A stretch of DNA of 64,000 bases from Limnohabitans sp. DM1 (lineage in GTDB: Bacteria > Pseudomonadota > Gammaproteobacteria > Burkholderiales > Burkholderiaceae_C), in the NCBI RefSeq assembly GCF_001269385.1, contig NZ_CXOO01000022.1, positions 62,001-126,000 on the forward strand, given 5' to 3'. Within the stretch, counting starts at the first letter, position 1. Each line of letters starts with the position of its first letter. Below are positions 13,490 through 23,224 of this stretch, in pieces. The position numbers and the translations under genes are program-made. Below the pieces are notes generated by a model. The model was not told where the DNA came from. It did no database searches and worked only from the letters and a program-made list of their open reading frames with translations.

Positions 13490-14518
13490 TCAAGCCGCCT
13501 TCTGGCCGAAGGCCACAAACTGCGCCAGCTTGGCTTTGGCCGCGCCCGACTCGATGGCCACACGCGCGCGCGACAGGCCATCGGCGATGCTGCTAGCCAC
13601 ATTGGCCGCGTACAAGGCGGCACCCGCGTTGATCAAGACGATGTCCCGCGCCGCACCGGGCTCATTGTCCAGCACGCCACGCAGCATGGCCATGGATTGC
13701 TCGGGTGTGTCCACTTTCAGCGCCCGGTTGCTGGCCATGGTCAGGCCAAAATCTTCCGGGTGGATTTCGTATTCGGTGATCTGGCCGTTTTTGAGCTCGC
13801 CCACCAAGGTGGCCGCGCCCAGGCTGATTTCGTCCATGCCGTCGCGCCCGTACACCACCACCGCATGCTCGGCCCCAAGGCGTTGCAAGGCACGCACCTG
13901 AATGCCCACCAGGTCGGAGTGGAACACGCCCATCAAAATGTTGGGCGCGCTGGCTGGGTTGGTCAAGGGGCCGAGGATGTTGAACATCGTGCGCACTCCC
14001 AGCTCCTTGCGCACCGGGGCCACGTTTTTCATGGCCGGGTGGTGGTTGGGGGCGAACATGAAGCCGATGCCCACCTCTTCGATCGACCGGGCGATCTGCT
14101 CGGGCGACAGGTGGATGTTGCCACCCAGGGCTTCGACCACATCCGCACTGCCCGATTTGCTGCTGACGCTGCGCCCACCGTGCTTGGCCGTTTTGGCCCC
14201 AGCGGCAGCGGCCACAAACATGGCGCAAGTCGAGATGTTGAAGGTGTGGGCCCCATCGCCCCCCGTGCCCACGATGTCCACCAGGTGTGTGGGGTCGGCC
14301 ACATGCACCTTGGTTGAGAACTCTCGCATGACTTGCGCAGCGGCGGTGATCTCGCCAATGGTTTCCTTTTTCACGCGCAGGCCTGTGACGAGCGCGGCGG
14401 TCATGACGGGCGACAACTCGCCATTCATGATCATGCGCATGAGGTGAAGCATCTCGTCGTGAAAAATCTCGCGGTGCTCGATGGTGCGTTGCAGCGCTTC
14501 CTGAGGGGTGATGGGCAT
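13490..14518 (-). CDS. trpD: Anthranilate phosphoribosyltransferase
   Basis: 342-residue enzyme that joins anthranilate to PRPP. The PRPP-binding GTGGD is at residues 84-88 and the conserved block [16 protein letters not shown] at about 112-127. It is not fused to the glutamine amidotransferase, which is encoded separately upstream as trpG. An intervening ltaE-lysE pair separates it from trpG, and trpC follows after 46 nt. Confidence 0.98.
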   Translation of the reverse strand: MPITPQEALQRTIEHREIFHDEMLHLMRMIMNGELSPVMTAALVTGLRVKKETIGEITAAAQVMREFSTKVHVADPTHLVDIVGTGGDGAHTFNISTCAMFVAAAAGAKTAKHGGRSVSSKSGSADVVEALGGNIHLSPEQIARSIEEVGIGFMFAPNHHPAMKNVAPVRKELGVRTMFNILGPLTNPASAPNILMGVFHSDLVGIQVRALQRLGAEHAVVVYGRDGMDEISLGAATLVGELKNGQITEYEIHPEDFGLTMASNRALKVDTPEQSMAMLRGVLDNEPGAARDIVLINAGAALYAANVASSIADGLSRARVAIESGAAKAKLAQFVAFGQKAA

Positions 14519-14557
14519 GGTGGAGTTCCTCTCGGATAGTGGGATGCGGTGAAAAAT

Positions 14558-15253
14558 TCAGTGGGATGGCGCGTCCGTCAGGGCGAGCTTCAGACCAAAG
14601 CCGACAAACAAAAAGCCCGTCAGCCGGTCCAGGTGTCGCATGCCGCGCTGCAGCCATTGGCCTCTGCTGGCCAGCCAAGAGGCGGCCACAGCCCAGCCCA
14701 TGCACACCAGCCAACTGTTCAGATTGAACAAGCAGCCCAAGAGTACAAAAGACCAGGCCGGGTCGGGGGCATGCGCCGGGATGAACTGCGGCACAAAGGC
14801 CAGAAAAAACAGCGCCACTTTCGGGTTCAAGGCGTTGGTGGCGAACGCGCCGAAGAACACGGCCCATAAACCAGTGGCCTCTTTGGAGGCTGGCCTACGC
14901 CCGGGCGGGTCAGAATGGCCCATCAGCGCCGGAACTTGCGCTTGATCGCCATCGGCACGGGCTTGGCATGTGCGCCACAACAGACGCCCACCCATCCACA
15001 ACAGGTAGGCGGCACCGATCCACTTGACCAGATTGAAGGCGTTGGCTGAGGTGGCCAAAACGGCCCCCAAGCCCCAAGCGGCCGCAGCCACATGCACAAA
15101 ACACCCCGCTGTGATGCCCCAGGCGGCAACGAGACCCCGCTGCACGCCCCCGCTCAAGGACTGGTTGACGATGTAGAGCACATCCGGCCCAGGCGTGAGG
15201 TTGAGCAGCACACCGGCCAACATGAACATCAGGACTTGCTGCGCGTCAAACAT
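14558..15253 (-). CDS. LysE/RhtB-family amino acid exporter
   Basis: 231-residue inner-membrane protein with about six hydrophobic segments and the family signature near the N-terminus, LLNLTPGPDVLYIVNQSLSGG-like (written in part), at about residues 15-36. The ATG at 15253 gives a normal N-terminus; the upstream extension is Arg-rich and overlaps ltaE. A hydrophilic loop of about 30 residues with DQAQVPALMGHSDPPGRR makes it slightly longer than typical RhtB proteins. It starts 4 nt after ltaE and sits 39 nt before trpD. The substrate is unknown; a neighbouring threonine aldolase suggests threonine, serine or a related amino acid (inference). Confidence 0.9.
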   Translation of the reverse strand: MFDAQQVLMFMLAGVLLNLTPGPDVLYIVNQSLSGGVQRGLVAAWGITAGCFVHVAAAAWGLGAVLATSANAFNLVKWIGAAYLLWMGGRLLWRTCQARADGDQAQVPALMGHSDPPGRRPASKEATGLWAVFFGAFATNALNPKVALFFLAFVPQFIPAHAPDPAWSFVLLGCLFNLNSWLVCMGWAVAASWLASRGQWLQRGMRHLDRLTGFLFVGFGLKLALTDAPSH

Positions 15254-15257
15254 GGCT

Positions 15258-16334
15258 TCAGTAAACGCCCACTCGGGTGGAAGCCGGGCTTGTCTGCGCA
15301 GACGCGTTCGCCATGAAGCGCTGGATGCAATCGATGGCATGGTCGATGCCGGCCGCATCCACCCCCAGGTGCGTCACAAAGCGCAGGCCGATCAAACCCG
15401 TGGCCAACACGCCATGGGCCTTCAGATCCTCAAGCAGGGCCGGGCCACGTCCATCGGCCACATCCACAAACACGATGTTGGTTTGCGCCGAACGCACGCT
15501 CAGACCTGGCACGCCTTGCAGGCCTTGGGCCAACCGCTGCGCCAGCGCATGGTCATCGGCCAAGCGCTCGACATGGTGATCCAATGCGTGCAAAGCCGCA
15601 GCCGCCAAAATGCCGGACTGGCGCATACCACCACCCAACACCTTGCGCCAGCGCAAAGCCTTGGCGATCAATTCACGCGAGCCGCACAAGGCTGAGCCCA
15701 CAGGCGCGCCCAAGCCCTTGCTGAAGCACACCGACACGCTGTCAAAGTGGTCCACGATACGCCGCACGCTGGCCGTGACCGATCCGCCTTCGGCTTGTGC
15801 GACAGCCGCATTAAAGAGGCGGGCACCGTCCAGATGCACGGCCAAGCCGTGCTGCCGGCCAAGCGCTGTGGTTTGCGCCAAATAAGCCTGCGACATGGGG
15901 TGGCCGTTCCAGGTGTTTTCCAGCGCCAGCAAGCGTGTGCGTGCAAAGTGACAGTCGATGGGTTTGATGGCTGCCGCAATGTCGCCCAGCGCCATTTCTC
16001 CCACGCTGTTTTGTGCCAGCGGCTGCGGCTGGATGCTGCCCAGCACGGCTGCACCGCCGCCTTCGTAGCGGTAGGTGTGCGCGTTTTGACCGACGATGTA
16101 CTCGTCGCCCCGCTCGCAATGCGCCATCAGGGCGCACAGGTTGCTTTGTGTGCCCGAAGGCATGAACAGCGCTGCTTCTTTCCCGGTGATCTGCGCGATG
16201 CGCTCTTGCAAGGCGTTGACCGTGGGGTCGTCGCCAAACACATCGTCGCCCACAGGCGCAGCCAGCATGGCCTCGCGCATGGCAGCGGTGGGCTGGGTCA
16301 CGGTGTCGCTGCGCAGATCAATGGTCGTGTTCAT
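15258..16334 (-). CDS. ltaE: Low-specificity L-threonine aldolase
   Basis: 358-residue PLP enzyme that cleaves threonine or allo-threonine to glycine and acetaldehyde and can act on other beta-hydroxy amino acids. It starts [20 protein letters not shown], the family N-terminus; the GTQSN motif is at about residue 61, [10 protein letters not shown] at about 167, and the PLP lysine lies in [11 protein letters not shown] (Lys206). The ATG overlaps the trpG stop by four bases (ATGA), which fixes the start and implies translational coupling with trpG. Its presence inside the trp operon is discussed as a finding. Confidence 0.95.
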   Translation of the reverse strand: MNTTIDLRSDTVTQPTAAMREAMLAAPVGDDVFGDDPTVNALQERIAQITGKEAALFMPSGTQSNLCALMAHCERGDEYIVGQNAHTYRYEGGGAAVLGSIQPQPLAQNSVGEMALGDIAAAIKPIDCHFARTRLLALENTWNGHPMSQAYLAQTTALGRQHGLAVHLDGARLFNAAVAQAEGGSVTASVRRIVDHFDSVSVCFSKGLGAPVGSALCGSRELIAKALRWRKVLGGGMRQSGILAAAALHALDHHVERLADDHALAQRLAQGLQGVPGLSVRSAQTNIVFVDVADGRGPALLEDLKAHGVLATGLIGLRFVTHLGVDAAGIDHAIDCIQRFMANASAQTSPASTRVGVY

Positions 16335-16912
16335 GGTCGCACCAAAAAGTTTTTGAGCATGGCGTGGCCATGCTCGGTCAGGATGGATTCGGGGTGAAAC
16401 TGCACGCCTTCGATGTCCAACTCGGTGTGCCGCACGCCCATGATTTCGCCGTCGTCTGTCCAGGCGGTGACTTTCAGGCAGGGCGGACAAGTGGCCCGTT
16501 CAATGGCCAGGGAGTGGTAGCGGTTGACGGTGAACTGCTCGGGCAAGCCCGCGAACACCCCTTCTTGCGTGGTGGTGATGACACTGGTCTTGCCGTGCAT
16601 CAACTCCTGCGCCCGAACGATTTGGCCGCCAAAGGCCGCACCAATGCTTTGGTGCCCCAGACATACGCCCAAGATGGGCAGTTGGCCTGCAAAGTGCTGG
16701 ATGGCGGCCACCGAAATGCCCGCCTCGGCAGGCGAGCAAGGGCCGGGCGAAATCACCAAGCGGTCTGGCTGGCGGGCCGCAATGCCTTCGAGCGTGATTT
16801 CGTCGTTGCGAAACACCTCGACCTCCGCGCCCAGTTCACCGAAGTACTGCACGATGTTGAAGGTGAACGAGTCGTAGTTGTCGACCATCAGGAGTTTGAT
16901 TTTTTTCGCCAT
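16331..16912 (-). CDS. trpG: Anthranilate synthase component II (glutamine amidotransferase)
   Basis: 193-residue class I amidotransferase that supplies ammonia to TrpE. It starts [20 protein letters not shown]; the nucleophile Cys84 is in [11 protein letters not shown] and the His173/Glu175 pair in QFHPESI, so the triad is complete. It begins 2 nt after the trpE stop and overlaps ltaE by four bases. In related bacteria the same protein may also serve as PabA for folate synthesis (inference). Confidence 0.98.
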   Translation of the reverse strand: MAKKIKLLMVDNYDSFTFNIVQYFGELGAEVEVFRNDEITLEGIAARQPDRLVISPGPCSPAEAGISVAAIQHFAGQLPILGVCLGHQSIGAAFGGQIVRAQELMHGKTSVITTTQEGVFAGLPEQFTVNRYHSLAIERATCPPCLKVTAWTDDGEIMGVRHTELDIEGVQFHPESILTEHGHAMLKNFLVRP

Positions 16913-16914
16913 GA

Positions 16915-18414
16915 TCACTCCAAGCCTTCTTCCACCAACTCGCTGGCCCGCAACAAGGCACGGGCCTTGTGTTCGGTTTCGCGCCATTCCATCTCGGGCA
17001 CCGAATCGGCCACCACCCCGGCCGCAGCCTGCACATACAGCGTCTGGTCCTTGATGACGGCGGTGCGGATCGCAATCGCCACATCCATGTCGCCCGCATA
17101 ACTGATGTAGCCACAAGCGCCGCCGTAGATGCCGCGCTTGACGGGTTCAAACTGGTCAATCAGCTCCATGGCGTGCACCTTGGGCGCGCCTGTCAAGGTG
17201 CCCGCCGGGAAGGTGGCCTTGAGCACGTCCATATTGCTCATGCCTTGGTTGAGCAGGCCCTCGACGTTGCTCACGATGTGCATGACGTGGCTGTAGCGCT
17301 CGACCACAAAGGCCTCGGTCACCTTGACCGATCCGATCTGGGCGATGCGCCCAATGTCATTGCGCGCCAAGTCAATCAGCATCACATGCTCGGCCCGTTC
17401 CTTGGGGTCGTTGATCAGTTCCTGCTCGGCAGCTTTGTCTTTCTCCGGCGTCGCGCCACGAGGGCGTGTGCCCGCCAGAGGACGGATGATGACTTTGGCG
17501 CCCTCGTCGGTTTGCTCCTGACGCACCAAAATTTCGGGGCTGGCTCCGACGACATGGAAGTCGCCGAAGTTGTAGAAGTACATGTAGGGGCTGGGGTTGA
17601 GCGAACGCAGCGCACGGTACAAGGACAGCGGGCTTTCGGTATAGCGCTTTTTGATGCGTTGCCCCACTTGCACCTGCATGAAGTCGCCGCCAGCGATCAG
17701 CTCCTTGGCTTTTTCCACGGCGGCGATGTAATCGGCCTTGGCAAAGTCCCGCTCGGCAGGGTAAGACTGGGTGGGTTTGACCACCGGGGCGCTGACCGAG
17801 TACTTGAGCTGCTCTTTCAAATCGCGCAGACGTTTTTTCGCGCCGACATAGGCCTCGGGCGTGGCCGGGTCGGCATAAACAATGAGGTAAAGCTTGCCCG
17901 ACAGGTTGTCGATCACCGCCAGTTCTTCGCACTGCAGCAGCAAGATGTCGGGTGTGCCCAAGGTGTCGGGTGGGCAGGATTTTTCGAGTTTTTTCTCGAT
18001 GTAACGCACCGCGTCGTAACCAAAATAGCCAGCCAGGCCGCCACAAAAACGGGGCAGACCTGGGCGCAAGGCGACCTTGAAACGCTTTTGGTATTGCTCG
18101 ATGAAGTCGAGTGGGTTGCCGGCAGCCGACTCGATGACCACGCCATCACGCACCACTTCGGTTTTGGCATCGGCACCAAAACCGCTGGCGCGCAGCAATG
18201 TGCGTGCAGGCAAGCCGATGAAGCTGTAGCGGCCAAAACGCTCGCCACCCACCACCGATTCGAGCAAGAAGCTGTATTGGCCGTTGTCTTTGGTGTGCGC
18301 CAGCTTCAGGTAAAGCGACAAGGGGGTTTCCAGGTCCGCAAAGGCCTCCAGCATGAGGGGAATGCGGTTGTAGCCTTGGCTGGCCAGGCTTTTGAATTCA
18401 AGTTCGGTGATCAC
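16915..18414 (-). CDS. trpE: Anthranilate synthase component I (GTG start)
   Basis: 499-residue chorismate-utilising enzyme that makes anthranilate, the first step of tryptophan synthesis. The feedback-site motif LLES is at residues 50-53, and the C-terminal catalytic domain carries [28 protein letters not shown] and [12 protein letters not shown]. The start is GTG at 18414 ([19 protein letters not shown]). Its GAGGAG ribosome-binding site lies in the loop of a small hairpin (arms AGCGC/GCGCT, 18436-18420), which may temper initiation. A candidate leader peptide lies about 120 nt upstream. Confidence 0.98.
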   Translation of the reverse strand: MITELEFKSLASQGYNRIPLMLEAFADLETPLSLYLKLAHTKDNGQYSFLLESVVGGERFGRYSFIGLPARTLLRASGFGADAKTEVVRDGVVIESAAGNPLDFIEQYQKRFKVALRPGLPRFCGGLAGYFGYDAVRYIEKKLEKSCPPDTLGTPDILLLQCEELAVIDNLSGKLYLIVYADPATPEAYVGAKKRLRDLKEQLKYSVSAPVVKPTQSYPAERDFAKADYIAAVEKAKELIAGGDFMQVQVGQRIKKRYTESPLSLYRALRSLNPSPYMYFYNFGDFHVVGASPEILVRQEQTDEGAKVIIRPLAGTRPRGATPEKDKAAEQELINDPKERAEHVMLIDLARNDIGRIAQIGSVKVTEAFVVERYSHVMHIVSNVEGLLNQGMSNMDVLKATFPAGTLTGAPKVHAMELIDQFEPVKRGIYGGACGYISYAGDMDVAIAIRTAVIKDQTLYVQAAAGVVADSVPEMEWRETEHKARALLRASELVEEGLE

Positions 18415-18536
18415 AGGCTAGCGCCTCCTCAGCGCTCAGCGACCTCAGTCGAGGTGCTTTTCATTCATCCAGGTGCCCGGTCATGGTGTGTATGAAACCG
18501 GGCGCGGGTGGCGGGCAAGCCGCACAGTCGATGGGG

Positions 18537-18632
18537 TCAGGCTGGCCGACGCCAGGGCCAGGCTCCCCGGCCTTCCGCGGAGGAATGGCTCGGCAGGCTG
18601 GCTGCGCTGAGGTGGCTGTGGATGATGAACAT
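18537..18632 (-). CDS. Candidate trp leader peptide (31 codons)
   Basis: A 31-codon ATG frame upstream of trpE ends ...EGRGAWPWRRPA then TGA, so two of its last seven codons are TGG (Trp). This is the pattern of transcription-attenuation leader peptides. A TACACT box 7 nt upstream of the ATG could be a -10 element, which would leave almost no 5' leader and no obvious Shine-Dalgarno. A perfect 7-bp hairpin (GCCCGGT/ACCGGGC, 18503-18475) lies downstream, but I see no U-run terminator. It could equally be a chance frame in GC-rich DNA. Confidence 0.35.
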   Translation of the reverse strand: MFIIHSHLSAASLPSHSSAEGRGAWPWRRPA

Positions 18633-18698
18633 GGTCTGTAAGTGTAGCAAAGCTCGCAGGCTGGTTTTCACCAGATCTGAAGCCTGCTGGGCCTTAGC

Positions 18699-19421
18699 TC
18701 ATCGGCGCGTGGTGCGCAAGCGCTCTGGCAAGTCGGCCAGCGTGTCCAGCCAAGCGGCCGCTGGTGTGTCTTGCACGCGCTGACCATGGTTGTAGCCGTA
18801 CGTGACCAGCACCACCGGGCATCCCGCTGCGTGGGCGGCCTGCGCGTCGTTGCTGGAATCGCCCACCATCAAGGTTCGCGCGGCGTGGGTGCCCATCGCC
18901 TCACAGGTTTTGATCAAGGGCAAAGGGTCGGGCTTTTTGCGCTCGAAACTGTCCCCACCAAACACGGGGCCAAAAAAGTGCGCCAGTGACTTTTCTTTCA
19001 GCAAGGCCTGGGCAAATGCCAAGGGCTTGTTGGTCAGGCAAGCCATGGGCATGCCCTGCGCGGCCAATGCCTCCAGTGCGTCCACAGCGCCCGGGTAGAC
19101 GTCAGCAAACTGACCATTGATCGCCAAATAGTGGTGCTGGTAACGCTGCCATGCACGGCCGAAAAGGGCTTCCACCGACAGGACCGGGTAGGCTTGCCCC
19201 ACGCCTTTGACTTCGGGCCGGTTGATTTGATGCGCCAGCAAGGTGCGGATCAGGTGCTCAGAGCCTTTACCAATGGTTTGCGCAATCAGCGCGTCCGACA
19301 CCGGCGGCAAGTCCAGATCGGCCATGGTGCGGTGCAAGGCCACCTGAAAATCACCCAAGGTGTGCACCAGGGTGCCGTCCAGGTCAAAAATGACCGCGTC
19401 AATCTGCGTCAGATCCTGCAT
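18699..19421 (-). CDS. gph: Phosphoglycolate phosphatase (HAD superfamily)
   Basis: 240-residue HAD hydrolase that removes 2-phosphoglycolate. The nucleophile motif DLDGT is at residues 13-17, the conserved lysine lies in ERKKPDPLPL, and the metal-binding motif in MVGDSSNDAQAAHAAG. The cap domain between them is of the helical type. It follows rpe by 12 nt, the usual Burkholderiales pair, and precedes trpE by a 284-nt gap. Substrate assignment comes from family and context; HAD substrates are hard to prove by sequence. Confidence 0.93.
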   Translation of the reverse strand: MQDLTQIDAVIFDLDGTLVHTLGDFQVALHRTMADLDLPPVSDALIAQTIGKGSEHLIRTLLAHQINRPEVKGVGQAYPVLSVEALFGRAWQRYQHHYLAINGQFADVYPGAVDALEALAAQGMPMACLTNKPLAFAQALLKEKSLAHFFGPVFGGDSFERKKPDPLPLIKTCEAMGTHAARTLMVGDSSNDAQAAHAAGCPVVLVTYGYNHGQRVQDTPAAAWLDTLADLPERLRTTRR

Positions 19422-19433
19422 GGGTTGCCCCCT

Positions 19434-20114
19434 TCAGGACAAAGCAACGCGCATCTGGTCGATCACGGCTTTGTAATCGGGTTTGCCAAAAATGGCGCTG
19501 CCCGCCACAAAGGTGTCGGCCCCGGCATCGGCCACGCGGCGGATGTTGTCGGCCTTGATGCCCCCGTCCACTTCCAGGCGAATGTCGCGACCACTGCGCT
19601 CGATCCATTGACGTGCCAGCTCGACCTTGCGCAAGGCCGAATCGATGAAGCTTTGGCCACCAAAACCCGGGTTGACACTCATGATCAGGATCAGGTCGAT
19701 CTCGTCGATGGTCCACTCGAGCACATCCAGGGGTTCGGCCGGGTTGAACACCAGACCGGCCTTGACGCCCTTGGACTTGATGGCCTGGATGCTGCGGTGC
19801 ACATGGGCGCTGGCATCGGGGTGAAAGCTGATGAGGTCGGCACCGGCCTCGGCAAATGACGCGGCCAATGCATCGACGGACGAGATCATCAAATGCACAT
19901 CGATCGGCACGGCCACACCCGATGCCGTTTTGGCATGCGGCTTGAGGGCTTGGCAAATCATGGGGCCAAAGGTGAGGTTGGGCACGTAATGGTTGTCCAT
20001 CACGTCAAAATGGATCCAGTCGGCACCAGCGTCGATGACGCTTTTGACTTCCTCTCCCAAACGGGCGAAATCAGCCGAGAGGATGGAAGGGGCAATGCGG
20101 TAGGTCGTTGTCAT
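19434..20114 (-). CDS. rpe: Ribulose-phosphate 3-epimerase
   Basis: 226-residue TIM-barrel enzyme of the pentose phosphate pathway that interconverts ribulose-5-phosphate and xylulose-5-phosphate. It starts [20 protein letters not shown]; the metal/active-site segments [19 protein letters not shown] and [11 protein letters not shown] and the EVDGGIK motif are intact. The ATG at 20114 is only 29 nt from the divergent apaG start. It is the first gene of the rpe-gph pair. Confidence 0.97.
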   Translation of the reverse strand: MTTTYRIAPSILSADFARLGEEVKSVIDAGADWIHFDVMDNHYVPNLTFGPMICQALKPHAKTASGVAVPIDVHLMISSVDALAASFAEAGADLISFHPDASAHVHRSIQAIKSKGVKAGLVFNPAEPLDVLEWTIDEIDLILIMSVNPGFGGQSFIDSALRKVELARQWIERSGRDIRLEVDGGIKADNIRRVADAGADTFVAGSAIFGKPDYKAVIDQMRVALS

Positions 20115-20143
20115 CCCTGAATTGTCGCAGTTAACATGTGCAG

Positions 20144-20536
20144 ATGTCCGCCTACACCGTTCAAATTGATGTTCTGCCCCACTACGTGGCAGACCAAAGC
20201 AATCCCTTGCAGGATCTCTTTGCATTCGCCTACACCGTCACGATCACCAACACGGGCCAGGTCCCTGTGCAGTTGATTTCTCGCCATTGGGTGATCCTGG
20301 ACGAACGCGGTCACAGTGAGGAAGTCAAAGGGCTGGGCGTGGTCGGTCAACAGCCCTTGCTGCGCCCCGGTGAATCCTTCCAGTACACCAGCGGCTGCCG
20401 CTTAAGAGCCGCCAGTGGCACCATGCATGGCAGCTACTTTTTTGTGGCCGAAGATGGCCACCGTTTCGATGCGCCCATTGGCACTTTCGTGCTCGACGCC
20501 TCCAACGCCATTCCCGGCGGTCGCACGTTGCATTGA
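20144..20536 (+). CDS. apaG: ApaG domain protein
   Basis: 130-residue protein with a fibronectin-III-like beta-sandwich typical of ApaG. The conserved stretches [34 protein letters not shown] and [20 protein letters not shown] cover the domain. The biochemical role of ApaG is not settled. I prefer the ATG at 20144; an in-frame GTG at 20138 is possible. The stop overlaps nothing, and thiL begins 38 nt later. It is divergent from rpe with almost no intergenic DNA. Confidence 0.94.
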   Translation: MSAYTVQIDVLPHYVADQSNPLQDLFAFAYTVTITNTGQVPVQLISRHWVILDERGHSEEVKGLGVVGQQPLLRPGESFQYTSGCRLRAASGTMHGSYFFVAEDGHRFDAPIGTFVLDASNAIPGGRTLH

Positions 20537-20574
20537 GTCGGCCCGGAGTATGGCTCTCGGTTAAGCTTTGGCCC

Positions 20575-21534
20575 ATGGGTGAATTTGAACTGATCGAACG
20601 GTTTTTCAAACGGGCTGCGCGTCATGCAGATGTCGGCATTGGCGACGACTGCGCCATCTGGACACCCTCGCCCGGCCATCAACTGGCCATTTCCGCTGAC
20701 ATGTTGGTTGAAGGTCGGCACTTTCTCTCGACCGTCAACCCCCGTGATTTGGGTCACAAGGCTTTGGCGGTCAATTTGAGTGACTTGGCCGCTTGTGGTG
20801 CATCACCACGCGCTTTTTTACTGTCCTTGTCATTGCCACGGGTAGACGAGCACTGGTTATCTGGTTTTTCAGAAGGCTTGTTCGCCTTGGCGGATGCACA
20901 AGGTTGTGAATTGATCGGTGGCGACACCACCCAAGGCCCCTTGAATGTGTCCATCACGGTGATGGGGGAGGTGCCTGCCCATCAGGCCATCTTGCGTTCG
21001 GGTGCTCAGGCCGGTGACGTCGTTTATGTGAGTGGCCATCTCGGTGACGCCCGTCTGGCTCTCGATGCATTTCGCGGCACAGTCAACTTGCCGCAGTTTG
21101 TCTTTGAGTTGGCCCGCTCTCGCATGGAACGGCCCGAGCCACGTACGGCCCTCGGTGTTTCATTGCGCGGCGTGGCCACGGCCATGGCCGATGTCAGTGA
21201 TGGCCTATTGGGCGATTTAGGTCACATTCTCAAAGCCAGCCGTGTGGGGGCAGACATCCACATCGATGCGATAGAGAATTTGATGTTGACCCATGATGCA
21301 TGGGCTTGCCCACAAGACTTGTTGCAGCGATGCGTTTTGTCGGGTGGCGATGATTACGAACTGGTTTTCACCTGTCACCCTTCTAATCATCAGCGGATTC
21401 AGGCCTTGGGTGAGGCTTGCGGCACGGCTGTCACGCGCATTGGTCGCATCACGGCCAATCCCCGTTTGCTTTTGCTGTCTCAAGATGGGAGTGTTCTACC
21501 CAACACCTTCAGCTCATTCGACCATTTCGCTTGA
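20575..21534 (+). CDS. thiL: Thiamine-monophosphate kinase
   Basis: 319-residue kinase that makes thiamine diphosphate from thiamine monophosphate. It starts MGEFELIERFFKRAARHADV; the Mg/ATP-binding motif GIGDDCAIW follows directly, then the AVNLSDLAACGASP block and the C-terminal SGGDDYELVFT, all characteristic of ThiL and related PurM-like kinases. The ATG at 20575 is chosen because upstream codons do not match the family. It is followed by pgpA after 2 nt. Confidence 0.97.
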   Translation: MGEFELIERFFKRAARHADVGIGDDCAIWTPSPGHQLAISADMLVEGRHFLSTVNPRDLGHKALAVNLSDLAACGASPRAFLLSLSLPRVDEHWLSGFSEGLFALADAQGCELIGGDTTQGPLNVSITVMGEVPAHQAILRSGAQAGDVVYVSGHLGDARLALDAFRGTVNLPQFVFELARSRMERPEPRTALGVSLRGVATAMADVSDGLLGDLGHILKASRVGADIHIDAIENLMLTHDAWACPQDLLQRCVLSGGDDYELVFTCHPSNHQRIQALGEACGTAVTRIGRITANPRLLLLSQDGSVLPNTFSSFDHFA

Positions 21535-21536
21535 AG

Positions 21537-22073
21537 ATGTCTACTATTTCAGATCTTCCCGTTGATTATGTGGCTCCTCCCATGAGACCCACAGCTGCTT
21601 TCATGCTGCGCCATCCAGCCCATGCCATTGCATTTGGTTTTGGTTCGGGTTTGTCACCCAAAGCGCCGGGTACGGTGGGCAGCCTCTGGGGCTGGGCTTC
21701 GTGGCTGCTGATCCAAAACAGCTTGTCTCTGAACGCTCAGGCGGCCCTGATTTTGGTTTCGCTGGCGATGGGTTGGTGGGCATGCACCTTGACAGCACGC
21801 AACATGGGGGTGAGTGATCCCGGCGCCATCGTTTGGGACGAGATCGTGGCCATGTGGTTGATTTTGTTTTTGATCATGCCTGCGGGTTTCATGGCTCAAC
21901 TGGCTGCGTTTTTCTTGTTCCGATTTTTTGATGCCGTCAAACCCGGCCCTGTGGCTTGGGCTGACAGATTGTTCAAGGGTTTTGGCTGGCGCGGCGGCTG
22001 GGGCATATTGTTTGACGATCTGGTAGCCGCCTTTTGCACGCTGCTGGTCTTGGCCTTGTGGAGGTGGTTCTGA
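21537..22073 (+). CDS. pgpA: Phosphatidylglycerophosphatase A
   Basis: 178-residue inner-membrane phosphatase that forms phosphatidylglycerol. The family block GFGSGLSPKAPGTVGSLWG begins at about residue 37; IVWDEIVAMW and the following FFDAVKPGPVAWAD segment are likewise conserved, with membrane helices between. The ATG lies 2 nt after the thiL stop. The thiL-pgpA-pncC order is common in proteobacteria. Confidence 0.96.
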   Translation: MSTISDLPVDYVAPPMRPTAAFMLRHPAHAIAFGFGSGLSPKAPGTVGSLWGWASWLLIQNSLSLNAQAALILVSLAMGWWACTLTARNMGVSDPGAIVWDEIVAMWLILFLIMPAGFMAQLAAFFLFRFFDAVKPGPVAWADRLFKGFGWRGGWGILFDDLVAAFCTLLVLALWRWF

Positions 22074-22552
22074 TGACCGAAATTGCACACGTCTTGGCGG
22101 ACAGACTGATGACCTTGGGTTGGATGATGGCCACTGCAGAAAGCTGCACAGGGGGCTTGATTGCCGCCCAATGCACCGATCTGCCCGGTTCAAGTCGCTG
22201 GTTTGATCGTGGTTTGGTGACCTATTCCAATTCGGCCAAGTCTGAGTTATTGGGCGTTGATGCGTCATTGATTGAGGTCCATGGCGCAGTGAGCGAGGCG
22301 GTGGCCCGCGCGATGGCTTTGGGTGCCGTGTACCGAACAAACGCCCGGGCGTCCGTTTCGGTCACAGGCATCGCAGGGCCAGATGGTGGCACTGTTGCCA
22401 AACCGGTGGGCACGGTCTGGTTCGGCTGGTGCATCGATGGCTTGGTTTATTCAGAGTGCCAACTTTTTAGCGGCACTCGACAGCAGGTGCGCCAAGCCAG
22501 CTGCGTGCATGCACTCGTGGGTTTACGCCAGCGCTTGCCGGTTAAGACATGA
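22073..22552 (+). CDS. pncC: Nicotinamide-nucleotide amidohydrolase (CinA C-terminal domain)
   Basis: 159-residue stand-alone CinA C-terminal domain, which deamidates NMN to nicotinate mononucleotide in NAD salvage. The family block ATAESCTGGLIAAQCTDLPG contains the catalytic serine, and SVTGIAGPDGGT is the second landmark. The ATG at 22073 overlaps the pgpA stop by one base. A strong terminator lies 58 nt downstream and closes the apaG-thiL-pgpA-pncC unit. Confidence 0.96.
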   Translation: MTEIAHVLADRLMTLGWMMATAESCTGGLIAAQCTDLPGSSRWFDRGLVTYSNSAKSELLGVDASLIEVHGAVSEAVARAMALGAVYRTNARASVSVTGIAGPDGGTVAKPVGTVWFGWCIDGLVYSECQLFSGTRQQVRQASCVHALVGLRQRLPVKT

Positions 22553-22610
22553 CGCAAGCCTTTGACCATTGATTTTTCAGCAGTTGTTGGATACATCTGT
22601 AACAGAAACG

Positions 22611-22637
22611 AAAAAACCCTCCGAAGAGGGTTTTTTT
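22611..22637. terminator. Bidirectional intrinsic terminator
   Basis: The stem AAAAAACCCTC/GAGGGTTTTTTT closes a CGAA tetraloop. A T-run follows on either strand, so it can end the plus-strand apaG-thiL-pgpA-pncC transcript and the minus-strand spc/alpha transcript behind tRNA-fMet. Confidence 0.92.
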
Positions 22638-22660
22638 GATTTTCAACCGCAGTTGAAATT

Positions 22661-22737
<77 letters not shown>

Positions 22738-22755
22738 GTATCTGTGAATTATACC

Positions 22756-23142
22756 TTACTCAGCTGCTGTTTCGACAGGAGTTTCGGCACGATCGACCAA
22801 TTCAACCAAGGCCATTGGTGCGTTGTCACCCACGCGATAACCCATTTTCAGGATGCGTGTGTAACCACCAGGGCGCGAAGCCGAACGTGGACCCAACACA
22901 TTGAACAATTTGGTGACGCTGTCGCGGTCACGCAAACGGTTGAACGCCAAGCGTCGGTTCGACAAGTTGTCCACTTTGGCCAAAGTGATCATGGGCTCGA
23001 TCACGCGGCGCAATTCTTTGGCCTTAGGCACTGTGGTTTTGATGACTTCATGCTCGATGAGCGAGTTCATCATGTTCTGCAGCATCGCAAGACGGTGCGA
23101 GCTGGTGCGATTGAGTTTACGAAGGCCGTGTCCGTGACGCAT
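22756..23142 (-). CDS. rplQ: 50S ribosomal protein L17
   Basis: 128-residue L17, last protein gene of the alpha operon. It starts [20 protein letters not shown], the family hallmark, and has the usual acidic tail ([13 protein letters not shown]). It lies 82 nt behind rpoA and 18 nt before tRNA-fMet. Confidence 0.98.
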   Translation of the reverse strand: MRHGHGLRKLNRTSSHRLAMLQNMMNSLIEHEVIKTTVPKAKELRRVIEPMITLAKVDNLSNRRLAFNRLRDRDSVTKLFNVLGPRSASRPGGYTRILKMGYRVGDNAPMALVELVDRAETPVETAAE

Positions 23143-23224
23143 GGTGCTTTCCTTTCTTTATTAAACAGACAGCCGTATCAGGTACTGTCCGTGCACACTC
23201 CGGATTATTTCCGGGAACTTGAGA

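Noticed and set aside
12658-13623. N-terminally extended trpC frame (322 codons)
   Set aside because: The added 60 residues are Arg/Pro/Ser-rich, overlap trpD in another frame and do not match the family; the ATG at 13443 gives a normal TrpC.
16335-16490. Extended ltaE frame overlapping trpG
   Set aside because: The extension lies within trpG on the same strand and is unlike threonine aldolase; the ATGA overlap at 16331-16334 marks the true start.
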